A stretch of DNA of 46,470 nucleotides from an uncultured Faecalibacterium sp. (GCA_900540455.1 UQGD01000015.1:1-46470), one strand, 5' to 3'; counted from the stretch's first letter, positions 6,229 to 15,292 are shown. Notes: generated from the sequence alone by a model not told the origin. Program-made: numbers and translations.

Positions 6229-6876
6229 ATGCTTCGATGGTGTTCCCGTCATCCGATCTGGTTCATGGCGGGTTATCTGATGCTTTATCTGGCGGTGTTC
6301 CGCTGGCAGGAACTGCACCTGACTCCGGTGGTCTAGGTCCACACCCCACTGGATGATCTGATCCCGTTTTGTGAATATGCGATCCTGCCCTATCTGGCCT
6401 GGTTCGTCTGGATCCCCTTTACGCTGTTTGCCTTGCTGCGGGGGCCGCGCACAGACTTTATGCGCCTATGTCTGCCTCTATTTGCAGGCATGACTGCGGC
6501 GCTCACCTGTTACATGCTGCTGCCCACCGGGTTGGCGCTGCGCCCGCCCATGGTACAAGGCGACGGGCTTTGCGCCCAGCTGGTGCGCTGGCTGTACACC
6601 ACCGACACCCCCACCAACGTATGTCCTTCCATCCATGTATTCAACTCTGTGACCTTGGCGCTGGCCTACCGCCGCAGCCAGATCTTTGCCGGGGCAAACC
6701 GGCGGTGGCTCCGGGCTGCATCCTACGGTCTGTGCATCGCCATCTGCGCCTCCACCATGCTGCTCAAGCAGCACAGCTGCATTGACGTTGCCTTTGGCCT
6801 GGCGCTGGCTTTTGCTATGGACAGCGCTGCCCGTGCCCTCTGGCGGCGCAAAGCATGGGAGGAGCGTCTGGCCTAA
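6229..6876 (+). pseudogene. PAP2-family membrane phosphatase interrupted by an in-frame TAG
   Basis: A single frame from ATG 6229 to the stop at 6876 would code 215 residues of a PAP2-superfamily integral membrane phosphatase, but codon 36 is TAG (6334-6336). Before it: a short N terminus with one helix. After it: helices, the CPSIHVF motif (central PAP2 SxxH) and HSCIDVAFG (the last PAP2 motif with His and Asp). No frameshift; one base change (TGG or CAG to TAG) explains it. A gene-like promoter (6165-6193) and ribosome site AAAAAAGGAG are intact, which suggests a recent mutation or a read error. A downstream ATG at 6433 could start a 147-residue remnant that lacks the N-terminal helices. 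Confidence 0.75.
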
Positions 6877-6922
6877 GCGGTCTGCGCCCGCAGCAGGCCT
6901 GCACGCTTTCCCAATTCCAGAG

Positions 6923-6973
6923 AAAAACCGCCCCCATCCGGAACCTACAAGTCCCGGATCGGGGGCGGTTTTA
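6923..6973. terminator. bidirectional terminator between PAP2 locus and gluQ
   Basis: AAAACCGCCCCCATCCGG pairs with CCGGATCGGGGGCGGTTTT, flanked by A and T runs, so it can serve the converging genes on both strands. Confidence 0.85.
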
Positions 6974-7061
6974 TGCTTACAGCAAAACAGCGCAAAGTCT
7001 CTTCATCCCAGCTCTGGCAGGGGCAGAAAGTCCAGCGTTTTCCGGGCAGGTCCTTCCCGCA

Positions 7062-8006
7062 TCAAAACAGACCTGCCGGCAGGCAGATATCCTGTTTGGG
7101 CACCTTTTCCCAACTGAAATCCTGCACCAGGCTCTGGGGGGTACGGGGTGCCGGAGTGGGCTGAAGCCCATAGGCGTAGGCCAATTTTCCGATGATCTCC
7201 GGGCCGGTATACCGTGTCCGCAGACCTTCCAGGCTCTCGTCCCCCTCCCGCTTGGACAGCCGCCGTCCATCCGGAGCCAGCAGCAGCGGACAATGGGCGA
7301 ACCGGGGTGCGGGCAGCCCCAGCAGCTGGTACAGATACAGCTGCCGTGCTGTGGAAGAAAGCAGGTCGGCCCCCCGCACTACCTCGGTGACCCCCATGCG
7401 GGCATCGTCCACCACCACTGCCAACTGATAGGCATACACCCCATCTGCCCGGCGCAGGTAGAAATCCCCGCAGCTGGTCTGCAAATTTTCTGTATGAAGG
7501 CCCATACAGCCATCCACGAACTGCACCTGCCGATCCGGTACCTTTACCCGCCAGGCCGGGGCACGGCTGCGGCTGCGCTGGGCAACCTGCTCCGGGGTCA
7601 GGCTCCGGCAGGTACCCGGATACACCGCATTGCCATCCGCCGCATGGGGGGCGCTGGCCGCATGGAGCTGTGCGCGGGAACAGAAACAGGGGTATACAAG
7701 CCCCATATCCTCCAGCTTTTTATAGCTCTGGGTATAGATATCTCCGCACTCGCTCTGGTAATAGGGGCCGTGGGGGCCGCCCAGGCTGCCCCCCTCGTCC
7801 CAATCCAGCCCCAAGAACCGCAGGTCCTGTTCCAGCAGGTCTGCATAGATGCGGGGGCAGCGGGCAGCATCCAGATCCTCGATGCGCAGCAGGATGCGTC
7901 CCCCCTGGCTTTTGGCGCTGAGCCAGGCCAGCAGGCTGCAGGCCAGATTGCCCAGGTGCAGCCGTCCGCTGGGGCTGGGGGCAAAGCGCCCGGTCACCCC
8001 GCTCAC
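7062..8006 (-). CDS. gluQ: glutamyl-Q tRNA(Asp) synthetase-like protein
   Basis: Truncated class I glutamyl-tRNA synthetase paralogue (314 residues) lacking an anticodon-binding domain. Family members glutamylate the queuosine base of tRNA-Asp. Seen: FAPSPSG then the HIGH equivalent HLGN at residues 17-20, the ATP motif RRLSKREGD (KMSKS type), and a zinc site formed by CFC plus a downstream Y-P-G-T-C. The preferred GTG start at 8006 overlaps the stop of the aminopeptidase by 4 bp (GTGA), with GTGGAG just upstream; another GTG at 8015 gives three more residues. Whether this lineage glutamylates queuosine is inferred from family only. Confidence 0.88.
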   Translation of the reverse strand: MSGVTGRFAPSPSGRLHLGNLACSLLAWLSAKSQGGRILLRIEDLDAARCPRIYADLLEQDLRFLGLDWDEGGSLGGPHGPYYQSECGDIYTQSYKKLEDMGLVYPCFCSRAQLHAASAPHAADGNAVYPGTCRSLTPEQVAQRSRSRAPAWRVKVPDRQVQFVDGCMGLHTENLQTSCGDFYLRRADGVYAYQLAVVVDDARMGVTEVVRGADLLSSTARQLYLYQLLGLPAPRFAHCPLLLAPDGRRLSKREGDESLEGLRTRYTGPEIIGKLAYAYGLQPTPAPRTPQSLVQDFSWEKVPKQDICLPAGLF

Positions 8007-9310
8007 AGGCTCCACTGGCCGTCCGCAGGCTGTGCGATGGGCGTGTTATAGAAAGCCTCGCAGGCAGCAGCCATATAGGCGGCATCCTGGCAGCTGGCGG
8101 TTTCCACTGCAGAGTGCATGGCCAGCTGTGCCAGACCGATATCCACCATGGGGATCAGGATCTGACGGCCCAGCAGGTTGCCCAGGGTGCTGCCGCCGGG
8201 CATATCCGCCCGGTTTGCAAAGGTCTGCACCGGCACGCCGGCCCCGGCGCAGATGGCCCGGAAGGCTGCCCCGGTAAAGCCGCTGGTGGTATAGGTCTGG
8301 CGGGCGTTGTACTTCAGCACCACGCCGCCGCCCAGGGTGACGGGGTGTGCCGGGTCGCTGACCTCCGGATGGTTGGGGTGGGTGGCATGGCCGTTGTCGG
8401 CGCTGAGCAGCAGGCTGTTGGTGCGTGCGCGGATGCTCTGCTCCCGGCTGACGCCCAGGCTCTCCTCGATGCGGGCCAGCACATCTGCCATCAGGGTGCC
8501 CTGTGCGCCCTGGCGGCTGGAGGAGCCTACCTCCTCGTTATCGAACATCGCCCAGACATCGCCCCGGCCCGGCTCCTCGCCCCGTGCAGCCAAAAAGCCG
8601 CAGAGGGTGGTATAGGCACACTCCAGGTCATCGATGCGGGGCGCCATGAACCACTCGCCCTGCAAGCCCACCTGCATAGCCTTGTCCAGGGTGCAGAGCA
8701 CCAGATCCGCATCCAGGATCTCCTCCGGCTTCACCCCGGCTTCTTCAGCCAGCAGGCTGCGCAGGCCCTGCCCGGCGCCGCCAAACACCGGCTGCATATC
8801 CACCTGAGGGTTATATTTCATGCTGTTGGCTTCCCGGTTGAAGTGGATGCACAGGTTAGGGATGCAGCCCACCGCCTTTTCCGGGTGGACCAGGCGGCTC
8901 TCGATGCCGGTCTCGGTGCGCACCAGCACCCGGCCGGCCACGCTCAGCGGGCGGTCCAGCCAGGTGGACATCAACATACCGCCGTAGCCCTCGGTCTCGG
9001 CCCGGGCAAAGGTCTTATCCTTGCCGCCGTCCAGCTCCTTGATTCGCCAGGTGGGGGCATCGCTGTGGCTGGCCGCTGCGTGCCAGCCGGTCAGCGCACC
9101 GGTGGGCATCCGCCAGGCGATCACCGCAGAACCGTTGCGGGTGGTGTAGTATTTGCCGCCGGGGGCCAGCGTCCAGGCTGCGCTCTCCGGGCAGTGGACA
9201 TAGCCCTGGCTCTCCAGGATCTTGGCCGCAGCAGCGGCGGCATGGAAGGGGCTGACCCCCTCGTTCAGGAACTGGAACAGACCTTCCAGGCTGTAAAATG
9301 CATTTTCCAT
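8003..9310 (-). CDS. M18 family aspartyl aminopeptidase
   Basis: Cytosolic dinuclear-zinc aminopeptidase of 435 residues that releases N-terminal acidic residues from peptides. Metal-site motifs are complete: HSD at residues 82-84, the bridging Asp region with STWLDRPLSVAGR, FDNEEVGS carrying the catalytic and metal-binding acidic residues, and the late NGHATHPNHPE and GGSTLG segments. The frame is open to 9361, but the ATG at 9310 follows a GGAG site at the right distance and gives the standard MENA-type N terminus. It overlaps gluQ and lies downstream of a PTS gene on the same strand. Confidence 0.93.
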   Translation of the reverse strand: MENAFYSLEGLFQFLNEGVSPFHAAAAAAKILESQGYVHCPESAAWTLAPGGKYYTTRNGSAVIAWRMPTGALTGWHAAASHSDAPTWRIKELDGGKDKTFARAETEGYGGMLMSTWLDRPLSVAGRVLVRTETGIESRLVHPEKAVGCIPNLCIHFNREANSMKYNPQVDMQPVFGGAGQGLRSLLAEEAGVKPEEILDADLVLCTLDKAMQVGLQGEWFMAPRIDDLECAYTTLCGFLAARGEEPGRGDVWAMFDNEEVGSSSRQGAQGTLMADVLARIEESLGVSREQSIRARTNSLLLSADNGHATHPNHPEVSDPAHPVTLGGGVVLKYNARQTYTTSGFTGAAFRAICAGAGVPVQTFANRADMPGGSTLGNLLGRQILIPMVDIGLAQLAMHSAVETASCQDAAYMAAACEAFYNTPIAQPADGQWSL

Positions 9311-9403
9311 AGGTATGATCTCCTTTGTTTTTTGATAAGGCCCCGCCTTCCCCTTTTTCAAGGAACGCAGCGCCGAAACGGTGTCTTGAACGGCTGTCCG
9401 CCG

Positions 9404-10957
9404 CTAGTGTATGCCCGCCATCTGCTGCGAAAGCTGCGCTTCCACCGCCCGGCACAGCTCCCCGGCATGGAGGCCGCAGACCAGCTGCAGCTCCCCGCCC
9501 CGGCGCACCATGCCCCGGTGGGGCAGTTCCAGCAAGGCGTCCGCCTTCAGCAGCGCCGGGTCCGCCACGGTGATCCGCAGGCGGGTAAAGCAGCTGTTCA
9601 GGCTTTGTACATTGTCCGGCCCGCCCAGCGCCTCAATGAGCTGGCACACCATTGCGGGGTCGGTATGCCAATGCTCCCGCAGACGGCCCACGGCCTTGAA
9701 GCGGCCGGGCGTGGGCAGGTCCAGCACCCGGATCAGCACCGTGAACACGCCAAAATAGGCCAGCACCTGCACCACCCCCAGCAGATAAAACAGCGGGTAG
9801 CGGGTGGCATCGGCCCCGGCACTGAGGTTGAGCAGCAGCGAAGCGAACAGATTGGAGCTGAACGCTGTGACATCCAGCACCTGCAGCAGCACCATAAATC
9901 CCCCCGCCAGGGCAGCATGGGCCACCCAGAGCACCGGGCAGGAAAAACAGAACAAAAAGTCCAGCGGCTCGGTGATGGACGCCACCGATGCGCTGAGGGC
10001 CAGCGGCAGCAGGGACGCCGCCGTGGTGCGCCGCGCCCCGGGCTTGGCGCAGAAGATGAAGGCCGCCGCAACGCCCCAGTAGCCAAAGGTCTTGGTAAAG
10101 CCGGTGTACATCCACACCATGCTGTCGGAAAACGGCAGTCCCAGGCTATACTCGGTCATCATGATGCTGTAAGCGCCGGTATAGGTGTTGGCCCCCACCG
10201 TCAGCACGCCCCCCAGCGCAGAAAACTGGAAGGGTATATACACCAAGTGATGCAGCCCCAGCGGGATCAGCAGCCGTTCCAAAAAGCCATACAGGAACAC
10301 CCCGGCCTCGCCGGAGGCGGCGATCCACCCGGTAAGTGCGCCAATGGCCCGCTGCACCGGCGGCCAAAAATAGCAGGACCCTGCGCCAAACAGCACCGCA
10401 GCGGCAGCCTCCCACAAAAAGGCCCACCGCACCCCGGAGTACAGCTGCCCTGCCGCACCGGAGAACCGGCGTGACGATGCATGGTTGAACAGCCCGGCGC
10501 TGACAAACCCCAGCACCACGCCCCCGGTGACCCCCAGGTCCATGACCTGGATGCCCAGCACAGTGGTCTGTCCGGTGCCATACAGCCCCAGCCCCTGGGC
10601 GGGGTCGGCCAGCAGGCCCAGCTCACGCAGGGTGACGTTGCAGGCGGTCAGGGACACCAGATAGCCCATCAGGGCCAGCATGGCCGCCTCCTGCCGCCGG
10701 GTGCGGGCACGGGCTGCCGCAATGCCCACGCACAAAAGCAAGCTGAGATTATGCAGCACCGCCAGCATCCCCTGGTACAAAAGCTGCCCCACCAGACGCA
10801 CCGGCGCCCATTCCAGCACCGGAAACACCTGGCTCAGGGGGGCACTGGTGAGCAGCGCCCCCACTGCCAGCAGCAGCCCCGCCGCCGGAAGACAGGTCAG
10901 CGGGGCCAAGATCGCTTGGGAGAACTGCCCCAGTGTCCGCATCAGCTTGTCCTTCAT
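9404..10957 (-). CDS. PTS transporter EIIBC, glucose/N-acetylglucosamine family
   Basis: Sugar phosphotransferase permease of 517 residues: an N-terminal EIIC membrane domain of about 10 helices (residues 1-400) then a C-terminal EIIB domain with the phosphorylated Cys in SLNSCFTRLRI (consensus C-x-T-R-L-R). No EIIA domain is fused and none is in the window, so it depends on an EIIA elsewhere. The EIIB sequence places it in the glucose/maltose/GlcNAc superfamily, but the sugar cannot be named. ATG at 10957 has the site GGGAGGTG; an upstream in-frame start lacks one. Confidence 0.9.
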   Translation of the reverse strand: MKDKLMRTLGQFSQAILAPLTCLPAAGLLLAVGALLTSAPLSQVFPVLEWAPVRLVGQLLYQGMLAVLHNLSLLLCVGIAAARARTRRQEAAMLALMGYLVSLTACNVTLRELGLLADPAQGLGLYGTGQTTVLGIQVMDLGVTGGVVLGFVSAGLFNHASSRRFSGAAGQLYSGVRWAFLWEAAAAVLFGAGSCYFWPPVQRAIGALTGWIAASGEAGVFLYGFLERLLIPLGLHHLVYIPFQFSALGGVLTVGANTYTGAYSIMMTEYSLGLPFSDSMVWMYTGFTKTFGYWGVAAAFIFCAKPGARRTTAASLLPLALSASVASITEPLDFLFCFSCPVLWVAHAALAGGFMVLLQVLDVTAFSSNLFASLLLNLSAGADATRYPLFYLLGVVQVLAYFGVFTVLIRVLDLPTPGRFKAVGRLREHWHTDPAMVCQLIEALGGPDNVQSLNSCFTRLRITVADPALLKADALLELPHRGMVRRGGELQLVCGLHAGELCRAVEAQLSQQMAGIH

Positions 10958-11052
10958 GGTGTCACCTCCCGGCTGTGGCTGCCGTTCGTTTTTTGTGCAA
11001 AGGGGGCTGCGCCGCCCTGTCCGCACCAGCAAAAAGGGTTTTCTTCCGTCGA

Positions 11053-11081
11053 TTGACAAGCGCCGGGGTGGACAGTATACT
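11053..11081 (+). promoter_or_regulatory. promoter of the lipoprotein gene
   Basis: TTGACA (11053-11058), 17 bp, TATACT (11076-11081). Near-consensus; it faces away from the PTS gene. Confidence 0.75.
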
Positions 11082-11158
11082 TAGGCTGAAGATATCGTGC
11101 AGCCGCTGCGGACCCTGCTGGCCCTGGCGTGCCGCTCGCTTAAAGGAGGGTATCCCCT

Positions 11159-11764
11159 ATGATGGTGATGAAACGATCCCTGGCGCTGGCGCTGGCCGGC
11201 CTGCTGCTGGTCGGCCTGCTGGCTGGCTGCGGCCGCCGGTCCACGTCTGCCGCCTCGTCTGTGAGCCAGGCCCCCTCGTCATCCGAGAGTCAGCCTGCCA
11301 GCTCTGTCCCCGCACAGACCGAAGCGTCCACCCCTTCGGCAACGCCGGATGAGGACGAAAACTCGGTGCTGACGATCTCGGACCCGGCGGCAGCCTTTGC
11401 TTCCTGCCTGGGCTGGGGCCCCGGCAGTGCCGGAAGCTCCCTGAAATCCGTACAGGCTGCCGCAGACCTTTTGGCCTGGGCAGAGCAGAACCAGCTGTCC
11501 CGCCAAGGCCCGGACCTGTTGGCCGGGGTGTTTGGCCGCTGGTACGACGGGCTGGAGCCTTTGCAGCAGGAGAACCTGGCAGAGGTATGGCCCTTGGTGC
11601 AGGCCGATGCGGCGGCGCTGCTGACCGCAAAGTCCGATATGCTCCCCCGCATCCAGGATGCCGGGCTGGACCCCAACCTGCTGCCTGGCTGTACCGTAAA
11701 GAACTGGCAGGCGCTGGAGGATGTCCTGGACAGCCACCTGCCCAAAAATGCAGGCGAGTACTGA
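11159..11764 (+). CDS. putative lipoprotein of unknown function
   Basis: Predicted secreted lipoprotein of 201 residues. Residues 5-24 form a hydrophobic signal peptide ending in lipobox LLAGC, then a Ser/Ala/Pro-rich low-complexity linker (about residues 25-70) and a mainly helical C-terminal domain of about 120 residues. I do not recognise the domain. It has its own promoter and terminator, so it is a single-gene unit; ribosome site AAAGGAGGG lies 8 nt from the ATG. No neighbour suggests a role. Confidence 0.8.
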   Translation: MMVMKRSLALALAGLLLVGLLAGCGRRSTSAASSVSQAPSSSESQPASSVPAQTEASTPSATPDEDENSVLTISDPAAAFASCLGWGPGSAGSSLKSVQAAADLLAWAEQNQLSRQGPDLLAGVFGRWYDGLEPLQQENLAEVWPLVQADAAALLTAKSDMLPRIQDAGLDPNLLPGCTVKNWQALEDVLDSHLPKNAGEY

Positions 11765-11783
11765 CCTGCCCGCTGTGTGCTCT

Positions 11784-11817
11784 GCGCCCCCCCGGCCGCT
11801 GCCGGGGGGCGCTTTTT
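11784..11817 (+). terminator. terminator of the lipoprotein gene
   Basis: GCGCCCCCCCGG pairs with CCGGGGGGCGC around CCGCTG, followed by TTTTT. Confidence 0.9.
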
Positions 11818-11829
11818 GCACAGTTCAGC

Positions 11830-12954
11830 TTACAGCTTTTTCAGCACATATTCCCGGCTGCCCAGGCCGATCTTTTCTGCCTGCTCCAGGGTGGCCTTCC
11901 ACTCGATATTGGGGTTGGAGTCCTTGAAGTTATCGTGGTGGCAGCTCCAGCCCGGCTTTGCCAGGTTCTGTCCCAGCTGGCTGTTGGGCAGCGGGGCAGC
12001 GGCCAGGCAGGCATCGGCGCAGGCCTGGTCCAGCGCTACCGGGTCAAACGAGGCAAACATACCGATATCCGGCAGGATGGGTGCGTCATTCTCCCCATGG
12101 CAGTCGCAGTTGGGGCTGATATCCTGCACCAGGCTGATATGGAAGCAGGGGCGGCCTGCACAGACAGCGGCGGCATACTCTGCCATCTTGCGGTCCAGCT
12201 CCTCATTGGCGCTGTTGTCCAGGGAGTAGATGGCGTCAAAGTTGCACGCACCGATGCAGCGGCCGCAGCCCTTGCACTTGTCGTAATCGATCACAGCCTT
12301 ATTGTTCTCGTTGTAGGAGATGGCGTCCGAGCCGCACTCCGATGCACAGCGGCGGCAGCCGCGGCACAGCCCCTCCTGCACGCCGGGCGCGCCGGAGGAG
12401 TGCTGCTCCATCTTGCCTGCGCGGGAGCCGCAGCCCATGCCGATGTTCTTGATGGCGCCGCCGAAGCCGGTGGCCTCGTGGCCCTTGAAGTGGTTCAGGC
12501 TGATGAACACATCCGCATCCATGATGGCCCGGCCGATCTTGGCCGTCTTGCAGTACTCGCCCCCCGGCACCGGCACTTCCACCTCGTCGGTGCCCCGCAG
12601 ACCGTCGGCGATCAGCACCTGGCAGCCGGTGGTCATGGGCCAAAAGCCGTTGAGCTGGGCGCAGTTCAGGTGCTCCAGCGCATTTTTGCGGCTGCCGGGG
12701 TACAAGGTGTTGCAGTCGGTCAAAAAGGGCATACCGCCCTGCTCCTTGCACAGGTCTGCCACCGCCTTTGCGTAGTTGGGGCGCAGAAAAGCCAGGTTGC
12801 CCAGCTCTCCAAAGTGCATCTTGATGGCCACGAACCGGCCATCCATATCAATCTGGCGGATGCCTGCCGCCAGGCACAGGCGGCGCAGCTTCTCGGTCAG
12901 GCTGGTGCCCACCGGGCAGCGGAAGTCGGTAAAGTAAACGGTGGACGGCTGCAT
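11830..12954 (-). CDS. DUF362 domain protein with 4Fe-4S ferredoxin motifs
   Basis: Protein of 374 residues. The first half is a DUF362 domain (residues 1-200, including IKMHFGELGN and SLNHFKGHEATGFGGAIKNIGMG). Then come two ferredoxin-type Cys clusters (CRGCRRCASEC about residue 212 and CKGCGRCIGAC about residue 240), each the start of a 4Fe-4S site, and a C-terminal stretch with more Cys and His. No signal peptide. Family members are uncharacterised iron-sulfur proteins, possibly electron carriers. Ribosome site GGAGG precedes the ATG. Confidence 0.9.
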   Translation of the reverse strand: MQPSTVYFTDFRCPVGTSLTEKLRRLCLAAGIRQIDMDGRFVAIKMHFGELGNLAFLRPNYAKAVADLCKEQGGMPFLTDCNTLYPGSRKNALEHLNCAQLNGFWPMTTGCQVLIADGLRGTDEVEVPVPGGEYCKTAKIGRAIMDADVFISLNHFKGHEATGFGGAIKNIGMGCGSRAGKMEQHSSGAPGVQEGLCRGCRRCASECGSDAISYNENNKAVIDYDKCKGCGRCIGACNFDAIYSLDNSANEELDRKMAEYAAAVCAGRPCFHISLVQDISPNCDCHGENDAPILPDIGMFASFDPVALDQACADACLAAAPLPNSQLGQNLAKPGWSCHHDNFKDSNPNIEWKATLEQAEKIGLGSREYVLKKL

Positions 12955-13012
12955 AAAAGTTCCTCCCTTACAGTTGCCTTCAGGCGTTTACAGCAAAAAA
13001 CTTTATAGCGCA

Positions 13013-13042
13013 AGTATAGCACAGTCTCCGCCCCCATGGCAA
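13013..13042 (-). promoter_or_regulatory. promoter of the DUF362 gene
   Basis: On the minus strand TTGCCA (13037-13042), 18 bp, TATACT (13013-13018). It overlaps the edge of the uppP terminator region. Confidence 0.5.
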
Positions 13043-13043
13043 C

Positions 13044-13073
13044 AAAAAGCGCACCCCTGAGGGGTGCGCTTTG
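13044..13073 (-). terminator. terminator of uppP
   Basis: AAAGCGCACCCC and GGGGTGCGCTTT form a 12-bp stem with a TGAG loop. On the minus strand it is followed by TTTTTGTT. Confidence 0.88.
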
Positions 13074-13098
13074 AAAAGGCATTTTTCTGCCGGATGGC

Positions 13099-13929
13099 TC
13101 AGGCCAGGGCCTGTACGCCGGCCACGGCCAGCACCACCAGACCCAGCAGGATGCGGTAGACGCCAAACACGGTGAAGTTGTGGCGCTTGACATAGTCCAT
13201 CAAAAAGCGGATGGTCGCCAGACTGACCACAAAGGCCACTGCGCAGCCCACCACCAGCACGGCCACCTCGGCCCCGGTGATGGCTACGCCGGACAGCGCA
13301 AACTTGACCACCTTGAGCAGCGAGGCCCCCGCCATGACCGGAATGGCCAAAAAGAAGGTGAACTCTGCCACCAGCGCCCGGGGCAGGCCCAGCAGCAGGC
13401 CGCCCACGATGGTAGCGCCGGAGCGGGAGGTGCCGGGGATGATGGCCAGCACCTGCCAGATGCCGATGATCAGCGCCTCCCGCAGGCCGATCTGCATGGG
13501 GCGGCCGCTGCGGGGCGCGGCGGGGCGGTTCTCCACCCAGATGAACAGGATGCCGTACAGGATCAGCATAGCCGCCACGGTGATATGGTTATAGAACCGG
13601 GCCTCCATCCAGTCGTCCAAGGGGCTGACCAGCAGCGCCGGCAGGGTGGCCACGATCACCTTGACCCACAGCCCGAACACCGCCGGCTTGGGGCTGACCC
13701 GGCCCCGGCGGATGCCGAAGGGCCAGAGCTTTTTCCAGAACAGTACCACCACCGCCAGGATCGCTCCCAGCTGGATGACCACCCGGAACATGGACAAAAA
13801 CTCCTCGCTGGCATTGAAATGCACCAGCTGCTCCAACAGGATCATGTGTCCTGTGGACGAGACGGGCAGCCACTCGGTGATGCCCTCTACGATGCCCATC
13901 AGCACCGCTTTGATGATCTCGATAAACAA
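13099..13929 (-). CDS. uppP: undecaprenyl-diphosphatase UppP/BacA
   Basis: Integral membrane enzyme (276 residues) that dephosphorylates undecaprenyl pyrophosphate to recycle the lipid carrier for peptidoglycan synthesis; overexpression gives bacitracin resistance in other species. Both family motifs are present: EGITEWLPVSSTGH (residues 15-28) and PGTSRSG (about residue 163). About eight hydrophobic helices. It starts with TTG at 13929, supported by GAGGAGG 8 nt upstream; there is no closer ATG before the conserved motif. Confidence 0.95.
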   Translation of the reverse strand: MFIEIIKAVLMGIVEGITEWLPVSSTGHMILLEQLVHFNASEEFLSMFRVVIQLGAILAVVVLFWKKLWPFGIRRGRVSPKPAVFGLWVKVIVATLPALLVSPLDDWMEARFYNHITVAAMLILYGILFIWVENRPAAPRSGRPMQIGLREALIIGIWQVLAIIPGTSRSGATIVGGLLLGLPRALVAEFTFFLAIPVMAGASLLKVVKFALSGVAITGAEVAVLVVGCAVAFVVSLATIRFLMDYVKRHNFTVFGVYRILLGLVVLAVAGVQALA

Positions 13930-14015
13930 AACGCTTTCCTCCTCGTTTCATCGCTGCTTGATGGGGCGGCCGCTGTGCTCTCTGCCGCCGTCCCCCTATA
14001 CTCTATAACTGTACC

Positions 14016-14044
14016 AGTATATCATATTCCCGCACAGCTTGCAC
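14016..14044 (-). promoter_or_regulatory. probable promoter of uppP
   Basis: On the minus strand GTGCAA (14039-14044), 17 bp, TATACT (14016-14021). The -35 is weak. On the plus strand a TATACT at 14091-14096 could serve the trkA operon but lacks a good -35. Confidence 0.45.
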
Positions 14045-14191
14045 AAAAATTTTGATGCGGGGGCTATTTTCTCCCTCTGGGCAGATGTGGTATACTGAAC
14101 CTATGCTTTGGGGCAGCTTGCTGCCGCCAACGCCCCCGCCTGCGGCCAACACCGCAGGCCCACAGCAAAACACAACCAAGAGGTGACGCAT

Positions 14192-14605
14192 ATGAACATT
14201 CTTGTCATCGGCTGCGGCCATGTGGGCGCAGCGCTGGTGCGGGACCTGGAACGCATCGGCCATGATATCTCCCTGGTCGTACAGGACCCTGACCAGCTGA
14301 AGCGTCTGGACAGTTTTGACGATTACTCCTTCCGCGGCACAGCCCTGGTGGGGGACCCCACCGACCCGGATGTGCTGCGCCGGGGCGGCGTGGAGACCTG
14401 CGACGCCGTTGCCGCTGTGAGCGGTGACGATGCCGTGAACCTGATGGCCTGCCAGATCGCCCAGACCCTGTTCCAGCGCAAAAAGGTGATCTGCCGGGTC
14501 TCCGACCCCCATTTGCAGCTGCTGTACCACAAATGCTACGGTCTGGAGACCATCTGCCCCACCGTACTCACCGAACAGGCCGTGTTCCGCGCACTGGCCA
14601 AGTGA
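14192..14605 (+). CDS. TrkA-N (RCK) domain protein, short form
   Basis: Cytosolic nucleotide-binding regulator of potassium transport, 137 residues, made of the N-terminal Rossmann RCK domain alone: VIGCGHVGAALVRDL (dinucleotide loop) and the later ACQIAQTLF and ICRVSDPHLQLLY segments. The TrkA-C domain that usually follows is absent. The next gene, 21 bp downstream, codes a full-length homologue, so the two may form a mixed ring. No TrkH or KtrB channel gene is in the window. ATG 14192 chosen from AAGAGGTG. Confidence 0.88.
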   Translation: MNILVIGCGHVGAALVRDLERIGHDISLVVQDPDQLKRLDSFDDYSFRGTALVGDPTDPDVLRRGGVETCDAVAAVSGDDAVNLMACQIAQTLFQRKKVICRVSDPHLQLLYHKCYGLETICPTVLTEQAVFRALAK

Positions 14606-14626
14606 TCCTTTGCAGGAGGTTTTTGC

Positions 14627-15292
14627 ATGAACGTATGTATCGCCGGCGGCGGCAAGGTGGGGCTGTACCTGGCCCAGAGCCTGCAGTCCCACAGACATAA
14701 GATCACCATCATCGAGCCGGACGAGGAGCAGTGCCGCCTGCTGGCCGACACGCTGGACAGCCCGGTGATCTGCGGCAGCTCGGTCAGCTTTGACACCCTG
14801 CGCACCGCCGAGGTGGACAGCTGCGACGCTTTTGTTGCGGTGACCGGCTCGGACGAGGACAACCTGGTGGCCTGCCAGATCGCAAAGCGGGAGTTTGGGG
14901 TAGACCGCACCGTGGCCCGGGTATCCAACCCCAAAAACCGGGAGCTGCTGCACACCCTGGGCGTAGACATGGTGGTCTGCGGCACCGACAACCTGAGCCA
15001 TATCCTGGAACGGGAGATCGAGACCGACACCATCCGCCAGCTGCTGACTTTGGGCGGCGGCACCGCCAGCCTGAACGAGATCCTGCTGCCGGAGAACTTC
15101 AAGTTCGCCGGCACCGCCGTCAAGGACGTGCCCATCCCCGGGGACGCCATCCTGGTCAGCATCACCCGGGACACCGAGTTCATCCTGCCCCACGGCAGCA
15201 CCGTGCTGCTGCCCTGGGACCGCATCCTCTGCCTGACCCGGGACGACACCCTGCATATGCTGACCGAGGCCTGGGGCCTGGCGGGCAAATGA
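14627..15292 (+). CDS. TrkA-type potassium uptake regulator (TrkA-N and TrkA-C)
   Basis: Regulatory subunit of a Trk/Ktr potassium system, 221 residues, usual length. RCK domain (1-130) with AGGGKVGLYLAQSL, an acidic residue at the end of strand 2 (IIEPDEEQ) that favours NAD over NADP, and a TrkA-C domain (about 140-221). Ribosome site GCAGGAGG. It overlaps the following membrane protein gene by 4 bp (ATGA), so the regulators and PH-like proteins are co-translated. Confidence 0.92.
   Translation: MNVCIAGGGKVGLYLAQSLQSHRHKITIIEPDEEQCRLLADTLDSPVICGSSVSFDTLRTAEVDSCDAFVAVTGSDEDNLVACQIAKREFGVDRTVARVSNPKNRELLHTLGVDMVVCGTDNLSHILEREIETDTIRQLLTLGGGTASLNEILLPENFKFAGTAVKDVPIPGDAILVSITRDTEFILPHGSTVLLPWDRILCLTRDDTLHMLTEAWGLAGK

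Noticed and set aside
6229..6876. TAG recoded as an amino acid in this genome
   Set aside because: The acylphosphatase gene ends in TAG at its natural C terminus, and no other conserved gene here has an internal TAG.
8114..10474. Plus-strand open frame of 786 codons
   Set aside because: It lies opposite the M18 aminopeptidase and PTS genes, both with complete motifs; long antisense frames are expected at this GC content.
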